From: Pseudomonadota bacterium | GTDB lineage: Bacteria > Desulfobacterota > Binatia > Binatales > Binataceae | Assembly (NCBI GenBank): GCA_021323945.1 | Contig: JAJPKA010000014.1 | Coordinates: 1 to 64,000 of the forward strand | Reading direction: 5' to 3' | DNA length: 64,000 nucleotides | Shown here: piece by piece, positions 56,495 to 64,000 of the stretch | How positions within the stretch are numbered: position 1 is the first letter of the stretch | Layout of the letters: each line of letters opens with the position of its first letter | The notes under the pieces: model-generated | Database searches by the model: none | Told to the model about the DNA's origin: nothing | The model's input: only the letters and a program-made list of their open reading frames with translations | Position numbers and translations under genes: made by a program

Positions 56495-58174
56495 TCAATG
56501 TGTGACGGCAGTCGACGCTTGAGGTCGGGCACTTTGAAACAATGTGAAAGACGGTATGGTCATCAGCGCGATTACTGCCAGCATGCGGTAGATATCGTTG
56601 AAAGCTAACATGGCTGATTGTTGCTGGACGACGTGGTACACCAGCCCCAATCCCTGATGTTGTCCAGTTACCAGCTGTTCGACGTAACGAAATGACGGGG
56701 AGCCGGGCAAATAAGTGCCTGCGTTGCTGATCCGCCATGCATCAAACACCGAGAAATGCTCGACGAGATAAGATTGATGCACCTGCTGATGACTCAGCAG
56801 CATATTGGTCAGGTAGGCAATTCCTACGGCCGCGCCGGTATTACGCGTCATGTTGTAGAGGCTCGCCGCGTAGCCCATCTTTTCGCGTTGAATGCACGAT
56901 AGCGCCGCTGCTGACAGGATCGGGAAGCTCAATCCCAGACCCGCGCCAAGAATGAAGCTATCAAACATCAGTCGTGCCATACTGACATCGAGGTCCCAGC
57001 CGCTCATCCGCCATAAGGCGTAAGCCACAATGGCGAAAGCGACACCGATGAGCCGGCGGTTATCGTATCCGGCGCGCGCGATTTGACCCGCCAGCAACAT
57101 CGAGGCCATGCCGGCGATTGCGCGTGGCAGCATTACAAGTCCGGCACGCCAGGCGGTATAACCCATAAATTCCTGGAGAAAGACCGGATTGAGAAATCCA
57201 CTCCCGAAGAGAATAAAACTGAGCAGCACCACCACGACCACAGCCGACGAAAACTGGCGGACTTTTAAGATGTGAAGTTCGATTATTGGCTCCGGAAATC
57301 GCAGTTCGTGAAAAATGAGCAGGACCATTGCCAGTCCCGAAAAGCTGGTTGCCCAAATTACCCAGGCCGAGCTGAACCAATCGGCACGCTGTCCGCGATC
57401 ACAGACGATTTGCAACAGCCCTAACCACACCACCAGGCAAACAATGCCCAACCAGTCGATCTTGCTCCCCTCGCGGCGGCGGCCAATATATGCCGGATCG
57501 TGCACGAACGCGGAAACCATGATCAGGGCGGCGATGCCGATCGGAACGTTGATGTAGAAGTTCCAGCGCCAGTTCCAATTGTCCGTGATCCATCCGCCCA
57601 GGGTCGGCCCGACGACCGGGGCCACCATCATGCCAACTCCCCAGGTTGCCATCGCCAGTTGTTGCTCTTCAGGCGGAAAGGTCTCCATCATTATGGCCTG
57701 GGATGACGGCACCATCGCCGCACCCGCCAGCCCTTGAACCAGTCGGAAAACAATCATCTCACCGAGGCTCTGCGCTGCACCGCACACTGCCGAGGCGCAG
57801 ACGAAGCTCAACAACGATAATATGAAGTAGCGCTTGCGTCCGAACCGGGCCGAAATCCATCCCGTCATCGGGATCATGATTCCATTCGCGACCAGATAGC
57901 TGGTAACGACCCACGCGATTTCGTCAACGCTAGCGGAAAATGAGCCCTGCATGTGGGGCAGCGATACGTTCACTATGGTCGAGTCGAGGACTTCGAGAAT
58001 CGGTCCCAGGATCACCGAGATGGCGATTACCCACTTGTGAGGCGCCGCAGCGGGCCGATGCTCAAGCTTGTGCCTCTGCGACGTGTCGTTGCGCGGCGAG
58101 TCAGCTCCCGCCATCTCGCCGGCGCTATTTAATTTGCTCTCGAGAGTTCGGCTGTTTGGTGCCGCAGCAGTCAT
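56495..58174 (-). CDS. DHA2-type (EmrB/QacA) multidrug efflux transporter
   Basis: About 559 residues from the ATG at 58174; a TTG five codons upstream would overlap the stop of the upstream tetR gene. The helix-1 motif ILEVLDSTIVNVSLPHM and motif A GWISARFGRKRYF are those of 14-helix MFS drug exporters. The N-terminal 45 residues are a polar tail. It is in tandem with a TetR-type repressor, the usual arrangement for inducible efflux. The drug or metabolite is unknown. Confidence 0.92.
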   Translation of the reverse strand: MTAAAPNSRTLESKLNSAGEMAGADSPRNDTSQRHKLEHRPAAAPHKWVIAISVILGPILEVLDSTIVNVSLPHMQGSFSASVDEIAWVVTSYLVANGIMIPMTGWISARFGRKRYFILSLLSFVCASAVCGAAQSLGEMIVFRLVQGLAGAAMVPSSQAIMMETFPPEEQQLAMATWGVGMMVAPVVGPTLGGWITDNWNWRWNFYINVPIGIAALIMVSAFVHDPAYIGRRREGSKIDWLGIVCLVVWLGLLQIVCDRGQRADWFSSAWVIWATSFSGLAMVLLIFHELRFPEPIIELHILKVRQFSSAVVVVVLLSFILFGSGFLNPVFLQEFMGYTAWRAGLVMLPRAIAGMASMLLAGQIARAGYDNRRLIGVAFAIVAYALWRMSGWDLDVSMARLMFDSFILGAGLGLSFPILSAAALSCIQREKMGYAASLYNMTRNTGAAVGIAYLTNMLLSHQQVHQSYLVEHFSVFDAWRISNAGTYLPGSPSFRYVEQLVTGQHQGLGLVYHVVQQQSAMLAFNDIYRMLAVIALMTIPSFTLFQSARPQASTAVTH

Positions 58175-58185
58175 GGGTTCAGCTC

Positions 58186-58869
58186 TCAACCGCCGGAAGA
58201 TGGAGGACGCTGCCTGATGGTCCTCAGCCTGTCGTGCTTTGACGTGGCTCGCGGGTCCTGTGCATCTGGTGTGCCGGCCACCCCCGATGACAAGCGCTCA
58301 CCCAGCCAGCGCAGAAATCGGATGCGCTTGCGCTGAAAGCGAGGATCGGTCGGCGCCAGTCCGCTCGTCAGCCGGGTCATCTGTGGAAAAGCCAGCGGAA
58401 AAGCCGTAAGTGCGATGATCGAAATCTGAAGTTGGATGAGGTCCACATCTCCCTGCACCAGCCCATCTCTTTGGGCGCGCCGCAGGCTTTCGAGCGTGCG
58501 CTTGAGGTAGCGGCGACGGTCCCTCTCGCCGACCAGTGGGCGACCAGTAGTGTCCAGCGCTTCCCATTCAAGCAGCCGCACCCATTCGAGGTCGCTGGCA
58601 AACGCCTGGTACCAATGCAATATCGCGCGTCCAATATCCCCCGGCGCCGCCTCATACAGGTTTGCGCGCTCACTGAATTTGCGGCGCAGGATTTCGCGGT
58701 AAAGCTCCTCTTTGGAGCCGAAGCAGTAGAACAACATCCGTTTGTTGACGCGTGCGCGGCGAACGATATCGTCACAGCGGGTTCCCGCCAGACCGTGTGC
58801 CGCAAATTCCGTAAGGGCAGCTTTAACGATGCGTTCGCGGGTGCGCGCTAAATCGCGAGAGCGTTCCAC
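58186..58869 (-). CDS. TetR-family regulator of the efflux gene
   Basis: A 227-residue protein with an N-terminal TetR DNA-binding domain: IVKAALTEFAAHGLAGTRCDDIVRRARVNKRMLFYCFGSKEELY in outline, residues 14-57. A helical ligand domain follows and the C-terminal 30 residues are polar. It lies immediately upstream of the DHA2 transporter on the same strand and most likely represses it. The start is an ATG at 58869. Confidence 0.85.
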   Translation of the reverse strand: MERSRDLARTRERIVKAALTEFAAHGLAGTRCDDIVRRARVNKRMLFYCFGSKEELYREILRRKFSERANLYEAAPGDIGRAILHWYQAFASDLEWVRLLEWEALDTTGRPLVGERDRRRYLKRTLESLRRAQRDGLVQGDVDLIQLQISIIALTAFPLAFPQMTRLTSGLAPTDPRFQRKRIRFLRWLGERLSSGVAGTPDAQDPRATSKHDRLRTIRQRPPSSGG

Positions 58870-58943
58870 TGCTAACCGTCGAGTCAGGAAGAAGTAACCA
58901 GACAGTTAATACAAAGTAGTCTACCGTTCAAGAATAAACGGTC

Positions 58944-59741
58944 CTATAAAACGCCTATCAATACCGTGTCCAAACCGAACAGACGACGGGCATTGTTGCG
59001 GATCTTTTCGGCCAGCAGCTCCGGTTGTGTCTGGTGAATCTCGGCCAGAACCGCGAGAGTTCGGATCACATAGGCGGGTTCGTTGCGCCGGCCACGATAA
59101 GGCTCCGGCGCCAGATATGGCGCGTCCGTTTCGATCATCAATCGGTCGAGGGGAACGTGAGCGGCTGCATCGCGCACTTGTTGAGCGTTGCGGAAGGTCA
59201 AGATCCCAGAAAAAGACAGATAAAACCCCAGTTTCAAAAAAGTCTCGGCGGCGACAGTGTCACCCGTGAAGCAGTGAACCACGCCGCCCCGCCGTGGCAG
59301 AGTCATCTCCGCGATGATGGCAGCGAGCCGCTTTTCGGCCTGCCGACAGTGAATCACGATAGGTTTGTCCAGTTCCGCGGCAAGTTCCAAATGACGCCGC
59401 AATGATGCCTCCTGAACCTCGGCCGGTGAGTACATGTAATGGAAATCGAGCCCGCTCTCACCGATCGCGACCACCTTTGGCGACCTTGCGAGTTCACGCA
59501 GCTCCTCAAGCCGCTTACTGGTGCAGTCGGTTGCGTGATGCGGATGCACGCCGACCGCTGCGCAGACGCCTGGCGTGTGCTCAGCGATTTCGACCGTAAG
59601 CCGGTCGCTTTCGATGGACCCGATGGCGCCGACTGAAATGATTGTCCTCACCCCGGCGAGCCGCGCGCGCCCGATGATCTCATCAAGGTCCGAATAGAGA
59701 CGTTTGTCCGCGAGATGACAATGACTGTCTGTCAAGTGCAT
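58944..59741 (-). CDS. tatD: TatD-family metal-dependent DNase/hydrolase
   Basis: A 265-residue TIM-barrel hydrolase from an ATG at 59741. The DSHCHL motif (HxH) is at residues 5-10, then GESGLDFHY with the metal-binding Glu, IVIHCRQAE, VVHCFTGD and ETDAPYLAP. Members act as 3'-5' exonucleases in DNA repair or quality control. It is the last gene of the tmk-holB-PSP1-metG-tatD cluster, which is conserved in many bacteria. Confidence 0.95.
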   Translation of the reverse strand: MHLTDSHCHLADKRLYSDLDEIIGRARLAGVRTIISVGAIGSIESDRLTVEIAEHTPGVCAAVGVHPHHATDCTSKRLEELRELARSPKVVAIGESGLDFHYMYSPAEVQEASLRRHLELAAELDKPIVIHCRQAEKRLAAIIAEMTLPRRGGVVHCFTGDTVAAETFLKLGFYLSFSGILTFRNAQQVRDAAAHVPLDRLMIETDAPYLAPEPYRGRRNEPAYVIRTLAVLAEIHQTQPELLAEKIRNNARRLFGLDTVLIGVL

Positions 59742-59779
59742 GAGTGCGAGAGAAATGGTCGCAGGGGACCATTGCGCCT

Positions 59780-61363
59780 CTATGGCTTTGAAGTCTTTTC
59801 GATTCGCGGGAACAACGCGACCGGCGGCCTGACCTTATGACCTGGCTTGAGGCCATCGCCGTAGGGCGCGTGTGCGCGGCTCTGGTCGATATTGAGCAAC
59901 TCAAATATCTTGCGGGCGGTCACCGGCATGAAGGGTTGAAGAGCGTCCGCAATTACCCGCAATGCTTCGAGGAGATTGGCAATAATCTGTGCCACCTCAT
60001 CCAGTCGTGCCGGGTCTTTGGCAAGGTTGAACGGCGCACTGGTGGCAATATATTTGTTGCCTGCGTCCAACGCTGCCCAGACGTCGTCCAGTGCTCGCTT
60101 GAAGTCGAGATCTTCGGCGACGCGATCGATAACCGGCGTGGGAAGCCGTTCTATAGCCGACCAGTTGACTCCTTCGTATGCACCGTCTAGCACGCGTTGC
60201 GGCGCGGTCTTCACCTGACCGTCGCAATAGCGTGCAGCCATCGACAGCACTCGGCTGATGAGATTGCCAAGGTCGTTGGCCAAATCCGCATTGTACCGTT
60301 CGATTAGACGTTCCTCGGAGAAGTCGCCGTCGAGTCCGTAAACTATTTCGCGCATCACAAAGTAGCGCAGGACGTCGGAACCGAAGGTTCGTTCGTAGGA
60401 GACCGGATCGGCAACGTTGCCAGAACTTTTGGACATTCGGGCTCCGCCAAAGTTGAGCCAGCCATGGACGTTGAGATGGCGGAACAGCGGTAACCCGGCG
60501 GCCAGCAGGATCGGTGGCCAATAAACCGCGTGCGTTTTGAGAATATCCTTGCCGATAAAATGCTCGGTATAGGGCCAGATTTCGCGGGCGAACGTTTCGA
60601 GACCCATCCGGGTTGCGGGCTCGCTCACATAAGCCCAGAAGGCGTCGTACCAAACATAGGTTACGTAATTGGTGTCAAACGGCAGTTCGATACCCCAGTC
60701 CAGTCGGGCCTTCGGACGGGAGATACACAAATCGCTCAGCGGCTCGGCGAGCATGTTAAGCGCTTCATTCCGGTAGCGCTCCGGCCGGATAAAGTCCGGA
60801 TTCGACTTGAGATGTGCCAGGACCTGCCCGCGGTATTTCTCGATTTTCAGAAAATAGTTGCCCTCGCTGATCAATTCGACAGCCTTGTTGTGAGAAGGGC
60901 ACAGATTACCCGGGAGGAGCTCCTTTTCGGTATAAAATCGCTCGCAATCGACGCAGTACAAACCCTCGTAATCGCGGAAATAGATGTCGCCGCGCTGGTA
61001 GGTGCGTAACAGCATCTGCTGCACGAATTTCTCGTGAACCTCATCGGTGGTCCGTACCCAAAAATCCACCGCGGGAGTCTCGCGCGCAGCCGCTGTGACG
61101 TTAAGTCCGGCAAACGCCTGGCGGAAGATCTCGCTCATACGGTCGGTGTAAACCTTGGGCGCCAGTCCTTGGGCGACTGCAGCGCGGCGAATCTTATCTC
61201 CGTGCTCGTCCGTTCCGCTGAGGAACGTGACCTGGTTGTGCCCAAGTTTGCGTCGCAACACTCGCGCGAAAGTATCAGCCGCTAGCGCCTCGTAAGCGCT
61301 TCCTACGTGAGGAGCACCGTTGCAATAGAAGATTGCGGTAGTGATGTGCACTCGTTCAGTCAT
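59780..61363 (-). CDS. metG: Methionyl-tRNA synthetase (short form)
   Basis: A 527-residue protein from an ATG at 61363. The class I HIGH motif reads HVGS at residues 19-22, and KMSKS reads ARMSKSS. The zinc-binding connective peptide has CVDCERFY and LCPSH. The protein ends after the anticodon domain and lacks the C-terminal tRNA-binding (OB) domain of longer forms. It charges tRNA-Met. It is preceded by a PSP1 gene (84 bp gap) and followed by tatD. Confidence 0.97.
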   Translation of the reverse strand: MTERVHITTAIFYCNGAPHVGSAYEALAADTFARVLRRKLGHNQVTFLSGTDEHGDKIRRAAVAQGLAPKVYTDRMSEIFRQAFAGLNVTAAARETPAVDFWVRTTDEVHEKFVQQMLLRTYQRGDIYFRDYEGLYCVDCERFYTEKELLPGNLCPSHNKAVELISEGNYFLKIEKYRGQVLAHLKSNPDFIRPERYRNEALNMLAEPLSDLCISRPKARLDWGIELPFDTNYVTYVWYDAFWAYVSEPATRMGLETFAREIWPYTEHFIGKDILKTHAVYWPPILLAAGLPLFRHLNVHGWLNFGGARMSKSSGNVADPVSYERTFGSDVLRYFVMREIVYGLDGDFSEERLIERYNADLANDLGNLISRVLSMAARYCDGQVKTAPQRVLDGAYEGVNWSAIERLPTPVIDRVAEDLDFKRALDDVWAALDAGNKYIATSAPFNLAKDPARLDEVAQIIANLLEALRVIADALQPFMPVTARKIFELLNIDQSRAHAPYGDGLKPGHKVRPPVALFPRIEKTSKP

Positions 61364-61447
61364 TTTGGACTATGGATGCGGCGCGGCGGCGGGTTATGGC
61401 CTCGAGTTCATTGGCCGAGCGCCCTTCGTGCTCCATGACTCGCTCGC

Positions 61448-62320
61448 TCATGCGTCGGTCGGATTTTCCTGCTGAGACTGCCGGGCTCCGACCAGATCCT
61501 CGAGTGTTGCTTCGACCACTCCGCCATCGTCTTCGAGTTGGATTAAAACCGTCTGCTTGAGGATATTCTGACGTAACACCTTGCCATTACCTTTAAGCGA
61601 TTCCACCCGTTTGCCGACATTCGGCAGGGTTTTTTTGAGATCGAGATAGGACGCGTACTCGTAGCGCAGGCAACATTTGAGTCTGCCGCACATTCCGGCC
61701 AAACGCGAGGGATTCAGTGCCAGTCCCTGGTCGCGTGCCATTTTAACCGTGACCGAATCGAAATCACGCAACCATGACGAGCAGCAGAGTTCCCGGCCGC
61801 ATGGCCCAATCGCGCCGATCGCCTTGGTCTCATCTCGGTGGCCGATCTGTTTCATCTCCACCCTGACGCGCAAGGCCTGGGCGAGATCGCGCACCAATTC
61901 TCGGAAGTCGATGCGGCCGTCCGCGCTGAAGTAGAAAACCGCCTTGCGGCCTTCGAGGTTATAGTCCACGCTCACCAACTTCATGAGCAGATCGCGTTGA
62001 CGGATTCGCTCAACACATAACTGTTCAGCATAGGCTTGGCGCGACAGAATGTCCTCCTCGAGTCGGTAATCGTGCTCATCTGCGATCCGCATCACGGGCT
62101 TAAGCAGACTCAGATCGAGGCTTGGTGGGGGATCGTGCGGCTCAATTTCGACGGTGCCAATGCGGGTTCCGATATCAGTCTCGACCACCACCCGGTCGCC
62201 GCGCTTTAGAGCCAGTCCCGCGCTAAGAAAGTTATGTAGATGACCGACCCGCTGCAGACTGACGGCGACGATCTTTGAAGTGGTGGGTTGATCTTCAAAC
62301 GGATCCGAATGGGTTGCCAT
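61448..62320 (-). CDS. PSP1-domain protein (RicT/YaaT-like)
   Basis: About 290 residues from an ATG at 62320 that overlaps the holB stop (ATGA). The PSP1 core has KAVFYFSADGRIDFRELVRDLAQALRVRVEMKQIG in outline, then the Cys-rich signature CGRELCCSSW, MCGRLKCCLRYEY, all conserved in the family. In Bacillus, RicT is part of an iron-sulfur complex that affects RNA processing and sporulation. The same gene sits next to holB in many bacteria that do not sporulate, so the role here is only broadly inferred. Confidence 0.92.
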   Translation of the reverse strand: MATHSDPFEDQPTTSKIVAVSLQRVGHLHNFLSAGLALKRGDRVVVETDIGTRIGTVEIEPHDPPPSLDLSLLKPVMRIADEHDYRLEEDILSRQAYAEQLCVERIRQRDLLMKLVSVDYNLEGRKAVFYFSADGRIDFRELVRDLAQALRVRVEMKQIGHRDETKAIGAIGPCGRELCCSSWLRDFDSVTVKMARDQGLALNPSRLAGMCGRLKCCLRYEYASYLDLKKTLPNVGKRVESLKGNGKVLRQNILKQTVLIQLEDDGGVVEATLEDLVGARQSQQENPTDA

Positions 62321-63393
62321 CAGCCGCCTCTCAGCACCGATGCCACAGTCATCCACCAATTTTCAGCTTGCAAGCGTGGGTTCGCCATCTCGTTGACCGC
62401 TGTGTGCGCCTCGAGCGTTCGTTGAAACAGAATACCGATCGTTTCGGTGTCAACCGATCGGGCGAAATGCATCATGATGGCGGCCACCTCCGGTGTGGGC
62501 GGATTCATTGCCGCTCCGAGCAGTTTGAAGCATAGCATTTCCTCAAGTATCCGTGCGATGAGCTCAAAATTATCCGCCGCCTCATCGCGGCTGCTGAAGA
62601 ATTGCTGCGCCAACGAATGAGCCTGCACGAAATCCATGGTGGCGGCGCCATCGAGGGCGCGCACGAGCTCCGATATCGGAGGCTCAGCGCCAGCTGCCAG
62701 GGCGAGGGCCCGCGCTACACTTCCGCGCGCGAGTCGCGCGATGGCGCCGGCTTTTTCTTCTGAGAGCATGGCACGCGCCTTCAGGATGGCCTGAATCTCA
62801 GCGGGTTGGAGTAGTCCGAAACGCACCGGGCGGGTCCGCGAACGTATTGTATCGAGCAGCGCGCGCTCGCTCTTGCTGACGAGGAAAATGACGGTTTGAG
62901 CCGGGGGTTCTTCGAGAGTTTTGAGCAGAGCGTTCTGCGCCGGCAGGTTGAGAGTTTCGGCGTCGTCAATGATCCCGATGCGTCGAGCGCCACGCGATGG
63001 TCGAACGGCCAGGCTTTCGATGAAGTCCCGTACCTGTTCGATCAAAACCTCGGTGCGCTTGGGGTTGCGCCTGGCAAGGATGAAATCGGGATGAACCCCG
63101 ACCGCAATCTGCACGCACGCACTGCAGCACGCGCAGTGCAGCTCCGTTGCTGCGGCGCGTGCAAGGCTGGAATCTGCCTCGGATTTTCGAGCCGGGCAGC
63201 GTTCCACCGCGCAGCAGAAGTTCTCGCCAGGCGAGCGTTCACAGAGCACACTGTGCGCCAACGCATTTGCTACCAGCGCCTTGCCGATTCCGCCTGGTCC
63301 GATGAACAAATAGGCATGGTAGGGGCGTTCGGCGATCTCGGCCGAAAGTCGCTGGATAAGTCGTTTGTTTCCCAAGATACCAGCGAAACTCAC
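62320..63393 (-). CDS. holB: DNA polymerase III subunit delta'
   Basis: A 357-residue clamp-loader AAA+ protein starting at a GTG at 63393 that overlaps the tmk stop. Walker A is GPGGIGKA. The region around 55-105 is Cys-rich (CCAVERCPARK, HCACCSACVQI), like a zinc module with a longer than usual insertion of Ser/Ala residues. The sensor-type motifs IGIIDDAETLNLPAQNALLKTLEEPP and FLVSKSERALLDTIRSR are intact. It loads the beta clamp as part of the replicase. Confidence 0.94.
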   Translation of the reverse strand: MSFAGILGNKRLIQRLSAEIAERPYHAYLFIGPGGIGKALVANALAHSVLCERSPGENFCCAVERCPARKSEADSSLARAAATELHCACCSACVQIAVGVHPDFILARRNPKRTEVLIEQVRDFIESLAVRPSRGARRIGIIDDAETLNLPAQNALLKTLEEPPAQTVIFLVSKSERALLDTIRSRTRPVRFGLLQPAEIQAILKARAMLSEEKAGAIARLARGSVARALALAAGAEPPISELVRALDGAATMDFVQAHSLAQQFFSSRDEAADNFELIARILEEMLCFKLLGAAMNPPTPEVAAIMMHFARSVDTETIGILFQRTLEAHTAVNEMANPRLQAENWWMTVASVLRGG

Positions 63394-64000
63394 AGGCCAA
63401 CCCGTTCGATGACCAGCCGCAGTATGTCAGCACTGATCGCAGCAGGTTCTCGGCTGGAATCAAGCAGTACGACGCGCGACGGCTCGTCTTGAGCGATTGC
63501 ACGAAAGCCTTCGCGCACTCGCTGATGAAAGTCGATCTGCTCCCGTTCGAAGCGGTCAGCCGCGCGAGCTGCGCTCGTTGCACGCGTCTTGATTCGCGCC
63601 AGAGCAATCTCCGGCGGGCAATCGAGCAGGATCGTAAGATCAGGGGTGACTCCAGCGGAGACAAATCGGTTCAGCTCGTGAATCAGTTTCAAATCGAGTC
63701 CGCGCCCGTAACCTTGATAAGCAACCGTTGAATCGCAGTAACGATCGGAGATCACCACCTGACCAGCTCGCAAGGCCACCTGCAGCTTCTCGCGTACATG
63801 CTGAGCACGATCGGCCAACACCAACAGTAATTCGGCCGCCGCTTCGAGTGAGATGCCTGGGTCAAGAAAGATCGCGCGGATGAGCTCGCCCGCGGGAGTT
63901 CCACCCGGTTCCCTGGTAACCGTGACCTCGCCACCCCGCGCGCGCAAGGCATCAGCCAGCAGGGCCACCTGTGTGCTTTTGCCCGATCCTTCGATTCCGT
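63390..64000 (-). CDS. tmk: Thymidylate kinase (5' end beyond the window)
   Basis: The gene runs off the window at 64000. The visible 203 residues begin within the P-loop GIEGSGKST. Then come TVTREPGGTPAGELIR, VISDRYCDSTVAYQG and the substrate-binding regions, and DRFEREQIDFHQRVREGF near the C-terminus. It phosphorylates dTMP to dTDP. The apparent GTG at 63968 is inside the gene, not the true start, because the P-loop lies upstream of it. The TGA overlaps the holB start (GTGA). Confidence 0.95.
   Translation of the reverse strand, partial: GIEGSGKSTQVALLADALRARGGEVTVTREPGGTPAGELIRAIFLDPGISLEAAAELLLVLADRAQHVREKLQVALRAGQVVISDRYCDSTVAYQGYGRGLDLKLIHELNRFVSAGVTPDLTILLDCPPEIALARIKTRATSAARAADRFEREQIDFHQRVREGFRAIAQDEPSRVVLLDSSREPAAISADILRLVIERVGL

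Overview
The window looks like chromosomal DNA of a free-living, moderately GC-rich Gram-negative bacterium. The gene families suggest a deep Desulfobacterota/Binatota/Myxococcota-type lineage: a complete hopanoid locus, several predicted F420-using enzymes (two luciferase-like oxidoreductases, a PPOX-type split-barrel protein, a Ddn-type protein), a bactofilin gene next to a split F1Fo ATP synthase operon, and many degradation-type enzymes. Candidatus Binatota is my best guess, but it is an inference from gene content; there is no rRNA here to test it. I saw no tRNA, rRNA, CRISPR array or intact insertion sequence.

Layout. 0-4 kb: end of a probable outer-membrane protein, an HSL-type esterase, a coupled pair (ribbon-helix-helix protein plus an unfamiliar two-helix membrane protein) and an amidohydrolase. 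4.4-7.2 kb: a sulfur module with a divergent ArsR regulator, a split YeeE/TsuA-type transporter, a TauE/SafE permease and a DUF1634 protein. 7.3-10.5 kb: three adjacent reverse-strand oxidoreductase-type genes, all broken by frameshifts or a nonsense codon, one involving a 23-bp tandem duplication. 10.6-13.4 kb: small hypothetical genes, a lipoprotein and a PPOX-type protein. 13.7-20.3 kb: bactofilin followed by atpF'-atpF-atpH-atpA-atpG-atpD-atpC, without the a and c subunits. 20.4-23.8 kb: ATP-grasp, alpha-E and transglutaminase operon. 24-28.8 kb: an HU protein, leuB-usg-truA, and ppa. 28.9-40 kb: a trypsin-like protease, aldo/keto reductase, two convergent luciferase-like oxidoreductases, glnE, GST, SMP-30 lactonase and an APC permease. 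40.4-43.4 kb: a decayed VOC gene, a three-repeat membrane protein and a Gfo/Idh/MocA oxidoreductase.

43.6-55.9 kb is the highlight. A same-strand locus carries a TetR regulator, hpnH, a prenyl diphosphate synthase, a zinc dehydrogenase, squalene-hopene cyclase, dxr, hpnC, hpnD, hpnE, hpnA and a CruF/DUF422-like membrane protein. Together these cover precursor supply (dxr, prenyl synthase), squalene formation from farnesyl diphosphate (HpnC, HpnD, HpnE), cyclisation (SHC) and side-chain chemistry (HpnH, HpnA). Two members, the dehydrogenase and the CruF-like protein, have no assigned hopanoid role.

55.9-64 kb: a Ddn-type protein, a TetR/DHA2-efflux pair, and the housekeeping cluster tmk-holB-PSP1-metG-tatD on the reverse strand, with tmk cut by the window edge.

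At least four recognisable genes are decayed, three of them side by side. The long essential operons read through cleanly, so real gene decay is more likely than poor sequence, but this cannot be settled from the sequence alone.
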